A stretch of 64,000 nt of DNA, taken from Acinetobacter sp. NIPH 298. GTDB lineage: Bacteria; Pseudomonadota; Gammaproteobacteria; Pseudomonadales; Moraxellaceae. Position 1 is the stretch's first letter, and every line of letters starts with the position of its first letter. Of the stretch, positions 17,448-27,800 are shown piece by piece. A program made the position numbers and the translations under genes. The DNA lies in the NCBI RefSeq assembly GCF_000369505.1, contig NZ_KB850055.1, positions 2,345,692-2,409,691 on the forward strand. Reading direction: 5' to 3'. A model generated the notes under the pieces. That model searched no databases. It was not told the DNA's origin and was given only the letters and a program-made list of their open reading frames with translations.

Positions 17448-18956
17448 TTGAGTAAAAAAATACAATTTGACCATGATGGCATACAATTCCCTCTACAGTC
17501 TGGGAAAAAATCACCAAGTACCACCCATACTGCTAAACAAATTTTAAAGTCAGCACTACAAAGTGTAGATTCTCGTTACGCTACACAATTGGCTAGCGAG
17601 AAAAACTGGCGAAAAAATTATCCATTTTATTTCCACGAATTGGTCAAGGTCGGGATCGAATCCGTCGATCATCCTGCACGTATTGCACAGCAAGGTCTTG
17701 AGACAGCCAAAAGTTTATTTAATTTTAATCGTGCTGAACAAAGTCATACTTTAACTAGTGCAATGGCAAATATTAAAGATCAGCCTTTTGAGTCTTTTAT
17801 ATTAAAAGGCACAGGTAGCTCAACGATTCAACCTTGGTTTATTCCCTATCATGGAAAAAAATTACAAGGCGAAGCACTATTACAGCAAATTGACCTTTGG
17901 GAACAACAACAAGTCATCGAACCGAGTCATGCCAAGGCGCTCCGCTTACTCAATCAACATCCTGAATGGTTTGATTTATCAAAGCGCACTATGGTGTTGT
18001 TCGGTGCAGGTTCTGAAGCAGGTCCTTTAAGTTGGCTAGCAAAATGGCGTGCTAATATTGTAGCGATTGACCTCCCCCATCCAGCCATTTGGGAAAAAAT
18101 CACCAAAGTGATTGAAAAAGGTAATGCCACCTTAATCGCACCGCAAATGAAGGTCGCTGATAAGCAGCAACTTGGTGCAAATTTACTGACTCAAACGCCA
18201 GAGATTGCCAATTGGTTAAACACCTTTTCTGAGACTTTAGACTTGGCAGGGATCGCGTATTTGGATGGTGAAAAGCATGTTCGTGTTTCCATCGCCATGA
18301 TCAGTATCATGGAACAAGTGAGTCAACACAAACCTGATAGCAGTATCATGTTTATGCTCACGCCGACCGATATCTATGCCATTCCAAAAGCAGTCGTGCA
18401 TTCTATACAGGATAAAATTAAACAGCGTCCAATCGTAGAAAAACTGCTCACTAAATCCATTCACAATATTTCTCTTAGTAACTTTTTCAAACCCAATTTG
18501 AAACAGTTAATTCAATCAGATAATGGTCAACAATATGGTATTTCCGACTGTATGGTGATTGAACAAGGTCCAAACTACGCCCTCGCGAAGCGATTGCAAC
18601 AATGGTTCGCTATTTCAACACGTGCGCGTGGTCAAAAGACAGTCATCAATATTGCGCCGTCTACCACAACACACTCGGTCGTTAAAAATCCAATTCTGAA
18701 AGCAGCTTTTTCGGGTGCTGATTTATTTAAGGTTGAAACTTTTAATCCTGAAACGACTAATGCCATTATGGCTGCGCTTTGGATTCATGATCTAAATAAC
18801 CCAGAGAGCGCGACGAATCCAGATAAGCAGTTAGATCATCCATTAGAACTGATTATGGAAAATGCTAATCACGGTGGTTTATGGCATGTACCATATTTGG
18901 CAAGAACAGCCCTACCATTCGCAGCCGCATATGGTTGGGTGAGAGAAAAGTTTTAA
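17448..18956 (+). CDS. Unrecognised 502-residue protein with a Rossmann-like loop
   Basis: A long soluble protein that I cannot assign to a named family. It starts at TTG 17448, preceded by GGAG at 7-base spacing; no in-frame ATG lies upstream. There is no signal peptide. The middle has a Rossmann-like strand and glycine loop (MVLFGAGSEAGPLSWLAKW) followed by an acidic strand end (NIVAIDLP), suggesting a nucleotide or SAM/NAD site near residue 185. The C-terminus has NANHGGLWHVPYLARTALP. It is separated from its neighbours by terminator-like hairpins on both sides, so it is probably a single-gene unit. Confidence 0.75.
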   Translation: MSKKIQFDHDGIQFPLQSGKKSPSTTHTAKQILKSALQSVDSRYATQLASEKNWRKNYPFYFHELVKVGIESVDHPARIAQQGLETAKSLFNFNRAEQSHTLTSAMANIKDQPFESFILKGTGSSTIQPWFIPYHGKKLQGEALLQQIDLWEQQQVIEPSHAKALRLLNQHPEWFDLSKRTMVLFGAGSEAGPLSWLAKWRANIVAIDLPHPAIWEKITKVIEKGNATLIAPQMKVADKQQLGANLLTQTPEIANWLNTFSETLDLAGIAYLDGEKHVRVSIAMISIMEQVSQHKPDSSIMFMLTPTDIYAIPKAVVHSIQDKIKQRPIVEKLLTKSIHNISLSNFFKPNLKQLIQSDNGQQYGISDCMVIEQGPNYALAKRLQQWFAISTRARGQKTVINIAPSTTTHSVVKNPILKAAFSGADLFKVETFNPETTNAIMAALWIHDLNNPESATNPDKQLDHPLELIMENANHGGLWHVPYLARTALPFAAAYGWVREKF

Positions 18957-18970
18957 TTTAATACAAACAA

Positions 18971-19002
18971 ATAAGGAGGAAATATCTAGACTTCCTCCTT
19001 AT
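18971..19002. terminator. Bidirectional hairpin between convergent genes
   Basis: A perfect 11-bp inverted repeat (ATAAGGAGGAA, 18971-18981, with 18992-19002) and a 10-base loop, between convergent genes ending at 18956 and 19032. The T-run is weak on both strands. Confidence 0.55.
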
Positions 19003-19031
19003 AACTTAGACAAAACCTTTATATCTCTTCA

Positions 19032-20735
19032 TCAATTCACGGTACTTGTCGCATCCTCTATACCGCTATTCGTGTTATGTGAACAAACAAGTTTTCCTTG
19101 CTCGCCAGCCGCTCTCCAAGCGGTATAAGGTCCATCAATTTCTGCTTTAGTATGATTTTGCAAAGCCAAAACACTATCACCAATCGCTAATAACTGTTCT
19201 CTCATTAAATTAAAATCAACAGCATCTTTGCCAAATGATGGCGCCCAAAGTGACCAAGGTCCTGAAATTGTCGCCATAGTTGGGATTAAGTTTTTATGTG
19301 AAGCATTTCCGATTCCCCCAAAATCACACTGTTTTGGTAAGCGTTTAGCATTCGGCACATCCTGCCCCGTCGATATCATCACCGCAGGTAATTTACGTCT
19401 TTCCGCAGCTTCGGTTGCAACTTTCTGCATTAACACATGATCTTCGGGTACAAACCAAGCTTGTGGTTCTGGCTTACCTGAAAATTCTAACGTTCTTCCA
19501 ACACCATCATCTGTTCGTGGTTTAGCAACGATTTCGCGTGTTCCTAAATGCTCTACTGCAAAAACAAAGCTGACTTTACCTTGTTTATATTCTTGATCGA
19601 GTTGTTCCATATATCGAAAGGTTCCCTCTTTCGACATATGTAAATGACCTGTATTGAATGCAAATTCATAGGTTTTCGGGCGGCATTTTAACGGTAGCTT
19701 TGCAAAATATTGTGCCATTGCAATCATACCGCTTACACCATTTTCTTGTACCCATGTATTCCCATCTGTATTTGCGACAAATACAATTTTTTCATCACTT
19801 AAACCCGGCAGAGTGGCAATCAAATTGCGGGTAGTAGCATTATCTCGTTCAGCCTGAACCACAATTTTTGCTTGTGTATTGCTCGATGCTAAAGCTTTGA
19901 CTTCAGCAAATTCATCCACACCTAAAAATACTGCTGGAAGTCGATAATGTAATCCGTTGTGCGGATCAAAGTAGTCTTTAATCTGATCTCGAGGTACATC
20001 AAAACCAAGAATCAGACCTGCAGCTCCCACTTTTCCAGCAGCAATTAAGTCTTGATTCATTAACTCACCAGCTAAGAAAGGTTTGTCATATCGTTGTGTT
20101 TTAAGTTCATTTAGCGATGAACTTAAATATTTTGCGAACTGAAATAAAAATGCATAAGGTGGTGCAACCATATTGGCATATACAGGGTCTTGTGACGTTG
20201 GAATCGCACGCACAATAATTTTACCTTTATGTTCAGCCGTAATAGGTTGATTGCTTGTGAGAAAGACCAATTCGCCACTGTTGCCAGTTAAAGTTGTACC
20301 TAATGAATAAGGAACAGCTCCAGCAATCGGGATCTCTTTTCCATTCACGGACAATTGCCCAGAACGTAATAAACTGCGACCTTTACCATTTTCAGCCACA
20401 ATCATCGGTTGCCAACGCTGAATCTCGTATTGATCTGATTTTAGCTGCATACCCGGTATTTTCTTGGCTTCAAGTTCGATCCAATTAATTAACTGTTGGT
20501 GCGCTTGACTTCCTGTTGAACGCAATTGCGCCAAGTCAGGACCGACTTGTACCATTTTTTCTAAAGTTTTAGCGTCCGTAAATTGTTTTTCATCCATAAT
20601 ACTTGGGCAACTGTCTCCAATAACAGGTGGATTAACGACAACCGTATTACGATCACTTCCACAACCCGTCACTGAACATCCAAGTAACACCAAACCGATA
20701 GATTGCTGATAAATCTGTTTTATTTTCATATTCAT
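19032..20735 (-). CDS. M28-like peptidase lipoprotein, possibly inactive
   Basis: A 567-residue protein with a signal peptide ending in a lipobox (VTGC). The overall course is that of M28 metallopeptidases carrying a PA-domain-like insert: an N-terminal helical region, a beta-rich insert with GAAGLILGFDVPRD, then the catalytic domain with FVANTDGNTWVQENGVSGMIAMAQ, where typical members have the His-x-Asp and Asp-Asn-x-x-Gly zinc sites. TYEFAFNTGHLHMSKEGTFRYM replaces the usual Glu-Glu-x-Gly segment, so the catalytic Glu pair is not evident. It may bind peptides or cell-wall material without cleaving. The neighbours give no functional context. Confidence 0.65.
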   Translation of the reverse strand: MNMKIKQIYQQSIGLVLLGCSVTGCGSDRNTVVVNPPVIGDSCPSIMDEKQFTDAKTLEKMVQVGPDLAQLRSTGSQAHQQLINWIELEAKKIPGMQLKSDQYEIQRWQPMIVAENGKGRSLLRSGQLSVNGKEIPIAGAVPYSLGTTLTGNSGELVFLTSNQPITAEHKGKIIVRAIPTSQDPVYANMVAPPYAFLFQFAKYLSSSLNELKTQRYDKPFLAGELMNQDLIAAGKVGAAGLILGFDVPRDQIKDYFDPHNGLHYRLPAVFLGVDEFAEVKALASSNTQAKIVVQAERDNATTRNLIATLPGLSDEKIVFVANTDGNTWVQENGVSGMIAMAQYFAKLPLKCRPKTYEFAFNTGHLHMSKEGTFRYMEQLDQEYKQGKVSFVFAVEHLGTREIVAKPRTDDGVGRTLEFSGKPEPQAWFVPEDHVLMQKVATEAAERRKLPAVMISTGQDVPNAKRLPKQCDFGGIGNASHKNLIPTMATISGPWSLWAPSFGKDAVDFNLMREQLLAIGDSVLALQNHTKAEIDGPYTAWRAAGEQGKLVCSHNTNSGIEDATSTVN

Positions 20736-21036
20736 TCCCTTTATTTACTCAAACTCAACACATCTTCATGTGACTTACCCGATTATTTAAATCACGAGTT
20801 TTGAGTAAAAATATCCATATTCCTACCGAACTAACGTTCTTATTCATCATCAAAATCATGCTAATCCCTACAACACTACAGTGAGTCGCTGTTAGCAACT
20901 AGAATTCATTGATGATTCACTAAGTCATCTTTCAAATCCTATAATGAACTCATCATTTAAAAATAACGCTTCTGAGTCACCTCATTTCTAATATGGGACA
21001 AACTGAAAAATGGTCTGTTTTAAGCATCTATAAGTT
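20736..21036. other. Intergenic region upstream of the M28-like gene
   Basis: 301 bases, AT-rich, containing the promoter of the minus-strand peptidase gene and the tail of the AraC regulator. A GGTCTGTTTT at 21013-21022 matches, inverted, part of a palindrome at 22211-22223. No terminator with a clear T-run was seen. Confidence 0.35.
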
Positions 21037-22140
21037 TTAGTCTTCGACCACTTTAGAATTTGCATTTTTACGATATTGAGTTGGTGTTAACTGAGTCTGC
21101 AATTTAAACCAAGAGATAAAGGAATGACTGGTATAAAAACCTAATGCTTTTGAAATAAATGAAACTGAATGCTGATAACTTTCCAAATAATTGACGGCTA
21201 ATTCAAAACGAACTTCATCCAGTAATTTGCTATATGAACTTTCTTCAAGCTGCAACTTCCGACTTAAAGTTCTTACATTAACACCTAATTGTTCTGCAAC
21301 ATTTTCGCGAGACAATCGCTCATGGTGAAGTAATAAATAAATTTGTGCCTTCACTTGTTGTGCAAAATTTTGTTCAACTCGTTGTTGCTCTAATAACTTT
21401 GACGCGAATAATCTGACACTGTCATATAAACCTGCATTTCCTGTCTTCAATGTCATGGTTAATGATTTAGGTGACAATAACAAAGCTGTTTCTGCTTGAT
21501 CAAAATAGACAGGACAACCAAAGAACGTTTCATAATATGCTTGTAATTCAGGCTTCGCCAAAGAGTGCGTAAAGTGAACAGCTTTGAGAATGGAAAACTC
21601 TTCATTTCTGACTAAACGAAGTAAACTGAGCCACCATGATAAGTTATATTCATTGGCACAACGGCTAAAAATCGGATCGTTTGATCTGCATTTCCACTTC
21701 CAATAAACCACGTCAGATTCTGCTTGTAATGAAATATCACCAATACAGCCGATCAGTGGTTGAAACTCTTTTAATGTTTCAATTGCTTTATTCAAACTAG
21801 AAGCCAAGGGTACTAAATGACCTAATACACCATAAGCTGTAGAGTCCATTTTTTGGAAAAAACTTAAAGCAATTAATGGATCTTTTTGGCTACTATAACT
21901 ATAGATGTAGGCAATAATTTTTTCAAAATGGCTGAGCGGAATACATTGATTCGAATCACCTAATTGTTCTTCTGTCAGACCGCCTTGCAATAACAGTGCT
22001 TCTCTATTGATTCCAAAAAAACTAGCATGCTCTAAAATATGGTTTACAAGACCCACCAGCACCTTACTTCCAAGAGTATCATCCATTTTTATTGGAAAAT
22101 CAGTGGTCATCTTCATCACCCTAGATAATTGATCCTTCAA
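21037..22140 (-). CDS. AraC-family transcriptional regulator (OruR/ArgR-like N-domain)
   Basis: A 367-residue regulator. The N-terminal 230 residues resemble the arabinose-binding-like domain common in regulators of lipid and amine catabolism (DPLIALSFFQKMDSTAYGVLG, TLKEFQPLIG, FGCPVYFDQ). The C-terminal 100 residues form the two-helix-turn-helix AraC domain: LSRENVAEQLGVNVRTLSRKL, then AVNYLESYQHSVSFISKALGFYTSHSFISWFKLQTQLTPTQYRK. It is divergent from the alpha/beta hydrolase gene at 22405, a plausible target. The first Met is used here; in-frame Met codons at residues 9 and 11 are alternatives. Confidence 0.85.
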   Translation of the reverse strand: MKDQLSRVMKMTTDFPIKMDDTLGSKVLVGLVNHILEHASFFGINREALLLQGGLTEEQLGDSNQCIPLSHFEKIIAYIYSYSSQKDPLIALSFFQKMDSTAYGVLGHLVPLASSLNKAIETLKEFQPLIGCIGDISLQAESDVVYWKWKCRSNDPIFSRCANEYNLSWWLSLLRLVRNEEFSILKAVHFTHSLAKPELQAYYETFFGCPVYFDQAETALLLSPKSLTMTLKTGNAGLYDSVRLFASKLLEQQRVEQNFAQQVKAQIYLLLHHERLSRENVAEQLGVNVRTLSRKLQLEESSYSKLLDEVRFELAVNYLESYQHSVSFISKALGFYTSHSFISWFKLQTQLTPTQYRKNANSKVVED

Positions 22141-22210
22141 TCATAATAAGTTTAAATCACAAATGAGGTTTATGCACAAATTTCAATGTACGAAACCAAT
22201 TGACTGAATT

Positions 22211-22227
22211 AAACAGACCGTCTATTT
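22211..22227. promoter_or_regulatory. Candidate operator AGACCGTCT
   Basis: AAACAGACCGTCTATTT contains the perfect dyad AGAC-C-GTCT (22215-22223) in the divergent gap between the AraC regulator and the hydrolase. Such short dyads are typical of TetR-type operators. No TetR gene is in the window. Confidence 0.3.
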
Positions 22228-22404
22228 GACTGATACCAAGCTAAATAGGATCACGGATATACAATCCTTTTTCGAAAATCTATTCAATAAACATCCTAAA
22301 TTGATCATTTTGGGGGATAAGTTAAGCAGATGAGTCACTGAGCTCATCTCATTTTTCTTCTAAGATGCGGCTACTGAATAGCAACCTTAGAGTTTTAGGT
22401 TCCA

Positions 22405-23550
22405 ATGACTCAATTGCCGAAAGTTAAACAACGTTTACTTCACTCCAAAGCTGTAAAAAAAATGCTGAATAGTTCTACGAGTCAGCAAACACGTCATATT
22501 GTTTCCAATGCAGCGGATCGCTTGTTACGCGGACATCAACTTGCCTTATCAGGTAAAACACCATTTGACGTTGTTTATCAACGTGAAATCATTAGTTTAC
22601 GTTATTACGCAGCAGATGCAGGCGCAGCGCAAAAACACCGTATTCCATTGGTTATTGTGCCGCCTTTAGCTGCAAATATGCTGATTTACGATTTATTTCC
22701 TTCACGTAGCTTAGTCCGTTATTTTCAATCACAAGGTTTTGAGCTTTACTTGATCGATTGGGGTACACCGAGTTTGCGCCAAGCCAAATACAATTTAGGC
22801 ACTTACGTAAAAACGTTTATGCCTGACTTTATCGAAAAAATCCGAGAACATAGTGGTCAGCAACAACTGTCACTGTATGGCTGGAGTTTAGGTGGTGCCC
22901 TTTCACTCTGCTATACCTCGTTATTTAAAGATAAAAATATAAAAAACTTAGTCATTTTAGCCTCACCGATTAACACCCATCAATCAGGTTATATGGGCAA
23001 GCTATACCAACGCTTAACCATTCCTGCGCAATGGATTCGCAACAACACCAATTTTCGTATTAAACAAATCCCAAGCCGTGTCTTTCATATTCATGGTTGG
23101 CAGAACACCCTTGGTTTTAAACTAACAGACCCTATCGGTAACTTTAAAAATTATTGGGACCTGGTCAGAAATCTGAATGATCGCCAATTTGTGATTAACC
23201 ATGCAACCTCAAGCTCTTTTGTCGATAACATGCTGGCCTATCCAGGTGGTGTTATGCGAGATATTATTTTACGCTTCTGGATCGATAATGAGTTGTCGAC
23301 GGGTTCAGTTCAATTCGGTGAACAGACTGCCAACTTAAAAGATATCGACTGCTCGGTACTCGCGGTCGGTGGTAATACCGATATCATCGTCACCACTGAA
23401 GCGATACGCCCTTTAATGGACCTCATTAGCAGTGAAGATAAGCAATTTAAAATCGTTGCAGGCGGACATATGGGACTGGTCTCAGGCAATCAAGCACCGC
23501 AAACCGTTTGGCCTGTGGTGACTGATTGGTTAGCCCAACGCTCTCTTTGA
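22405..23550 (+). CDS. Alpha/beta hydrolase related to PHA synthases
   Basis: A 381-residue alpha/beta-fold enzyme. It has features of the poly(hydroxyalkanoate) synthase branch: IPLVIVPPLAANMLIYDLFPSRSLVRYF, then YLIDWGTPS, a nucleophile elbow GWSLGG, and a C-terminal VGGNTDIIV acid site with a GGHMGLVSG histidine site. True PHA synthases have Cys at the elbow; here it is Ser, so a hydrolase or acyltransferase is more likely. It is divergent from an AraC regulator that may control it. It starts at the ATG at 22405. Confidence 0.8.
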   Translation: MTQLPKVKQRLLHSKAVKKMLNSSTSQQTRHIVSNAADRLLRGHQLALSGKTPFDVVYQREIISLRYYAADAGAAQKHRIPLVIVPPLAANMLIYDLFPSRSLVRYFQSQGFELYLIDWGTPSLRQAKYNLGTYVKTFMPDFIEKIREHSGQQQLSLYGWSLGGALSLCYTSLFKDKNIKNLVILASPINTHQSGYMGKLYQRLTIPAQWIRNNTNFRIKQIPSRVFHIHGWQNTLGFKLTDPIGNFKNYWDLVRNLNDRQFVINHATSSSFVDNMLAYPGGVMRDIILRFWIDNELSTGSVQFGEQTANLKDIDCSVLAVGGNTDIIVTTEAIRPLMDLISSEDKQFKIVAGGHMGLVSGNQAPQTVWPVVTDWLAQRSL

Positions 23551-23635
23551 TCATTTGCATAGGTCGGTAAGGTTGCGATCCTTTAAAGCCACAACCTTAC
23601 CTTTAACTCAGCCTAATCGAAAAATGCTTGGGACG

Positions 23636-25699
23636 CTAAGCCAAGCGTTGCTGACGATGCAATACCAAACTCTCAATATTGACCGGTGTCCCCAATAAAT
23701 ATCCTTGTAACTGATGGCAACCCAACTTGGTTAAAATATCAGCTTGCTGTTGAGTTTCTACCCCTTCTGCGGTTACCGTCAAACCCAGTTTTGCAGCAAG
23801 ATGAATGATACTTTCTAAAATGGCTTCTTCTTTAGAGTTTGGCTGTAAGTCGATGATAAAACCCCGATCTATTTTCAACTCATCTACAGGTAAGTCTTTT
23901 AAATACAAAAAGCTTGAATAACCTGTACCAAAATCATCGATTGCAATACGGATACCTAACTTGCGTAAACGCTCTAAAGTCCGAATGCTCGAATCAATAT
24001 GATGCATTGCGGTTGACTCAGTGATTTCTAAAATCAGATGTTGAGGTTGAATAGCATATTGTTCGATCAGTTGCTCTAAGACACTAAAGAGTTTTTTATT
24101 TTCAAATTGAAGCGCCGATAAATTGACTGCAATGGGATAAAACGGACTATTTTCTTGTTCCCATTTCTGAATTTGCTGACAAGCCTGTTCCAGCGCCCAA
24201 TATCCCATTGGAATAATTAAACCTGTTTTTTCAGCACCATCAATAAACATGTGCGGCGTTAATAATCCTAAGTTTGGATGATTCCAACGAATTAGTGCCT
24301 CAACACCGCATACCTCATAATTTGCCGTAAATTTAGGTTGATAAAATAAAATGAACTGCTGCTCATCCACTGCTTTATACAAATCATTGATCAATTTTGA
24401 CTGACTACGGACATCTTGTTGATCCGTCATCGCATGAAACATGGTGTAGGTATTACGTCCCTGATCTTTAGACATCAACATGGCAATATCTGCATTAATC
24501 AGGAGATCTTGCACATTGGTTCCATGCTCAGGATACATCGCAATTCCAAGGCTCGCAGAGATATTAATATCTTTACCTGCAATCAAGTAGGTTTCCTGAA
24601 TGAAGTACAAAATACGTTCTGCAAGTTGCATCGCATCATTGCTGTCGGTGTTTTCCGAAATCAAGACAAACTCATCACCACCAATACGAAATAACCTTTG
24701 ATTGGCATTGAGTTGATTATGTAAACGATTTGCCATTTGAATCAGTAATTGATCACCAACATGATGACCAAAAGCATCATTCACAGATTTAAAGCGGTCT
24801 AAATCGATATATAAAAAAGCAACTTTCTGTTCACGCAACCGATGATGAGTAAAAACAACCTCGGCATAATCGGTTAAATATAAACGATTGGGCAATTTAG
24901 TTAATGCATCATGTAAAGACTGTGTCGCAAGTTCTTTATTGATTAAAGTGAGTTGTTGATTGCGTTGCTCTAATCGAGCTTCCAATATAGCTACCGCGAA
25001 ACCTGCGACAAAAACCAAACTGGTAATAACAATAATCGTGAATAATAAAACGCTTTGTTCAGTTTGTGCAGGAGTAATTACTTTAACGAGGTTTTCATTA
25101 AAGTACGTTGCAGCCATGCCGATATAGTGCATGCCAACGATACTCAGTGCCATTAATACAGCAACAATTACTTTTAAAGTAATTCTATAATTCACCGCAG
25201 CTTTATATTTAAAAATAAAAAAGAAACTTAGTCCTGAGCCACTAATTGCGATCAAAATCGAGCAGATCACAAGCAATGGATCATAATACATCTGATGATA
25301 TTCAACGGTGAGCGCCGTCATCCCCGTATAATGCATGCCAGATATCCCAAGCCCCATAAAAACAGCGCCTAGAATCAAACGAGCAAGAGGTAAAGTTTGA
25401 CGCGAAGTCAACCATACCGCAAAGACAGAGGCGACCGCTCCAATCAGATAAGAGAGAACCGTCAAACCAACATCAAAATGATATCCTTCTGGCAAATGGC
25501 TAGCCAGCATCCCCACAAAATGCATCGACCATATCGCTAGGCCTAAAATCAGACCACTCGCTACTAAAATGCTTTTTTCAAACTTTTTATAAGCAGCTTT
25601 AAAAACGAGCTCTTCCATTGAAACTGCAGCGTAACAGATCACGACTGCAACCAGAATGGAAACGATGACCAATGTGCTATCGTAATCAACGTGTACCAT
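23636..25699 (-). CDS. MHYT-GGDEF-EAL cyclic-di-GMP protein
   Basis: A 687-residue membrane protein. Residues 1 to about 240 form seven membrane helices with three MHYT-type motifs (MHFVGM, MHYTGM, MHYIGM), proposed to bind copper and sense a diatomic gas. A diguanylate cyclase domain follows, with an intact RIGGDEF signature, then a phosphodiesterase domain with intact EALIRW, EITES and DDFGTGYSS motifs. Both catalytic signatures look complete, so it could make and degrade c-di-GMP, a switch between motility and biofilm life. It is a single gene on the minus strand. Confidence 0.93.
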   Translation of the reverse strand: MVHVDYDSTLVIVSILVAVVICYAAVSMEELVFKAAYKKFEKSILVASGLILGLAIWSMHFVGMLASHLPEGYHFDVGLTVLSYLIGAVASVFAVWLTSRQTLPLARLILGAVFMGLGISGMHYTGMTALTVEYHQMYYDPLLVICSILIAISGSGLSFFFIFKYKAAVNYRITLKVIVAVLMALSIVGMHYIGMAATYFNENLVKVITPAQTEQSVLLFTIIVITSLVFVAGFAVAILEARLEQRNQQLTLINKELATQSLHDALTKLPNRLYLTDYAEVVFTHHRLREQKVAFLYIDLDRFKSVNDAFGHHVGDQLLIQMANRLHNQLNANQRLFRIGGDEFVLISENTDSNDAMQLAERILYFIQETYLIAGKDINISASLGIAMYPEHGTNVQDLLINADIAMLMSKDQGRNTYTMFHAMTDQQDVRSQSKLINDLYKAVDEQQFILFYQPKFTANYEVCGVEALIRWNHPNLGLLTPHMFIDGAEKTGLIIPMGYWALEQACQQIQKWEQENSPFYPIAVNLSALQFENKKLFSVLEQLIEQYAIQPQHLILEITESTAMHHIDSSIRTLERLRKLGIRIAIDDFGTGYSSFLYLKDLPVDELKIDRGFIIDLQPNSKEEAILESIIHLAAKLGLTVTAEGVETQQQADILTKLGCHQLQGYLLGTPVNIESLVLHRQQRLA

Positions 25700-26138
25700 A
25701 AAGGACTTCCATGATTATTCAGTACTTTTTTTATTTACTGAGCAAATTGCTCAAAATCAGAACGATCCTTCACACTCAAAGAAATATGAAGTTTATCTTC
25801 ATAAACTTTTCCTAACAATAACATCATCTAGCATAAGGTCAAGTCTTTTTCACTTTATAAATCAATAGAATAAAAACATAAAATACAGTTTATTCCTATA
25901 AAAAATATTGTTTTTCCCATTCCATTTTTATCTAAAGACTTACTTTATCTTTTACTCGATTATTTTAAAGTTTAAGTGATTACTCTTTTAATGCTGTGAA
26001 TCGTGCAGATACCCCAAAGTATGCAACGATATTGCCTCAATCAAATACGAAATATACTTATTAAATCGATTAAAACATGAACAATATTAAGCCTATTTTT
26101 TATTTGTATTGTTATAACTCTGTTATCAACAGCAAATA
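25700..26138. other. AT-rich intergenic region
   Basis: About 440 bases between the MHYT-GGDEF-EAL start and the ilvC terminator. It is AT-rich. It should contain the promoter of the c-di-GMP gene. Apart from that I see no gene, repeat or clear regulatory site. Confidence 0.4.
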
Positions 26139-26168
26139 AAAAACCCTTGTATCAAAACAAGGGTTTTT
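26139..26168 (-). terminator. ilvC terminator
   Basis: A perfect 12-bp inverted repeat (26139-26150 with 26157-26168) around a 6-base loop, with an A/T-rich exit on the minus strand. It lies 19 bases after the ilvC stop. Confidence 0.85.
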
Positions 26169-26186
26169 CAAAGATGGAACTAAAAC

Positions 26187-27215
<1,029 letters not shown>

Positions 27216-27233
27216 CTAAAATTTTTGTCATTT

Positions 27234-27299
27234 TCCTTGTTGTACAAGGACAGATTTGGTCGCTCCCGATTTTGGCATTGCTTTGGCCAAAATTGGGAG
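27234..27299 (-). promoter_or_regulatory. Two hairpins in the ilvH-ilvC gap
   Basis: A near-perfect 14-bp inverted repeat (27263-27276 with 27286-27299, one mismatch) is followed toward ilvC by a perfect 7-bp hairpin (27234-27240 with 27244-27250). Neither has a T-run, so they look more like processing, pausing or mRNA-stability structures than a simple terminator. Confidence 0.55.
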
Positions 27300-27308
27300 A
27301 AATATATA

Positions 27309-27800
27309 CTAAATTGTTAGAACTTTTTCGCCACGCGCGATGCCTGAAACACCAGAGCGTACAACCTCTAGGATGGTATTTTCAGCCAATGCATCAATAA
27401 AACCATCAATCTTGTCGGTAGTACCAGCGATCTGAATGGTATAAGTCGTTGGCGTTACATCAACGATTTGAGCGCGGAAGATATCAGCAGTACGTTTGAT
27501 TTCAGCACGAGCCGCTCCCAACGCTTTTACTTTAATCAACATCAACTCACGTTCAATGTGTGCACCTTCAGACAGGTCAACCACTTTCACGACTTCAACC
27601 AGTTTGTTCAACTGCTTGGTAATTTGTTCAATTTTATGGTCATCACCATAAGTCGTTAAGGTCAGACGAGATAAGGTTTCATCTTCAGTCGGTGCAACAT
27701 TTAAAGTCTCAATGTTGTAGTTACGTTGGCTAAATAAGCCTACTAAACGAGAAAGCGCACCAGCTTCGTTTTCAACGAGTACCGAAATAATATGTCTCAT
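27309..27800 (-). CDS. ilvH: Acetolactate synthase small (regulatory) subunit
   Basis: The regulatory subunit that binds valine and activates the catalytic subunit. With the start at 27800 it has 163 residues, the E. coli IlvH length. The N-terminal ACT domain reads [33 protein letters not shown], and the second domain includes ELMLIKV, FRAQIVDVTP and GTTDKIDGF. The ATG overlaps the ilvI stop as TAATG at 27800 and has a GGGGAG site inside the ilvI end, indicating translational coupling. A longer in-frame start within ilvI is not needed. Confidence 0.95.
   Translation of the reverse strand: MRHIISVLVENEAGALSRLVGLFSQRNYNIETLNVAPTEDETLSRLTLTTYGDDHKIEQITKQLNKLVEVVKVVDLSEGAHIERELMLIKVKALGAARAEIKRTADIFRAQIVDVTPTTYTIQIAGTTDKIDGFIDALAENTILEVVRSGVSGIARGEKVLTI

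Noticed and set aside
22405..23550. Calling this gene a PHA synthase
   Set aside because: The nucleophile is Ser, not Cys, and no polyhydroxyalkanoate genes are nearby.
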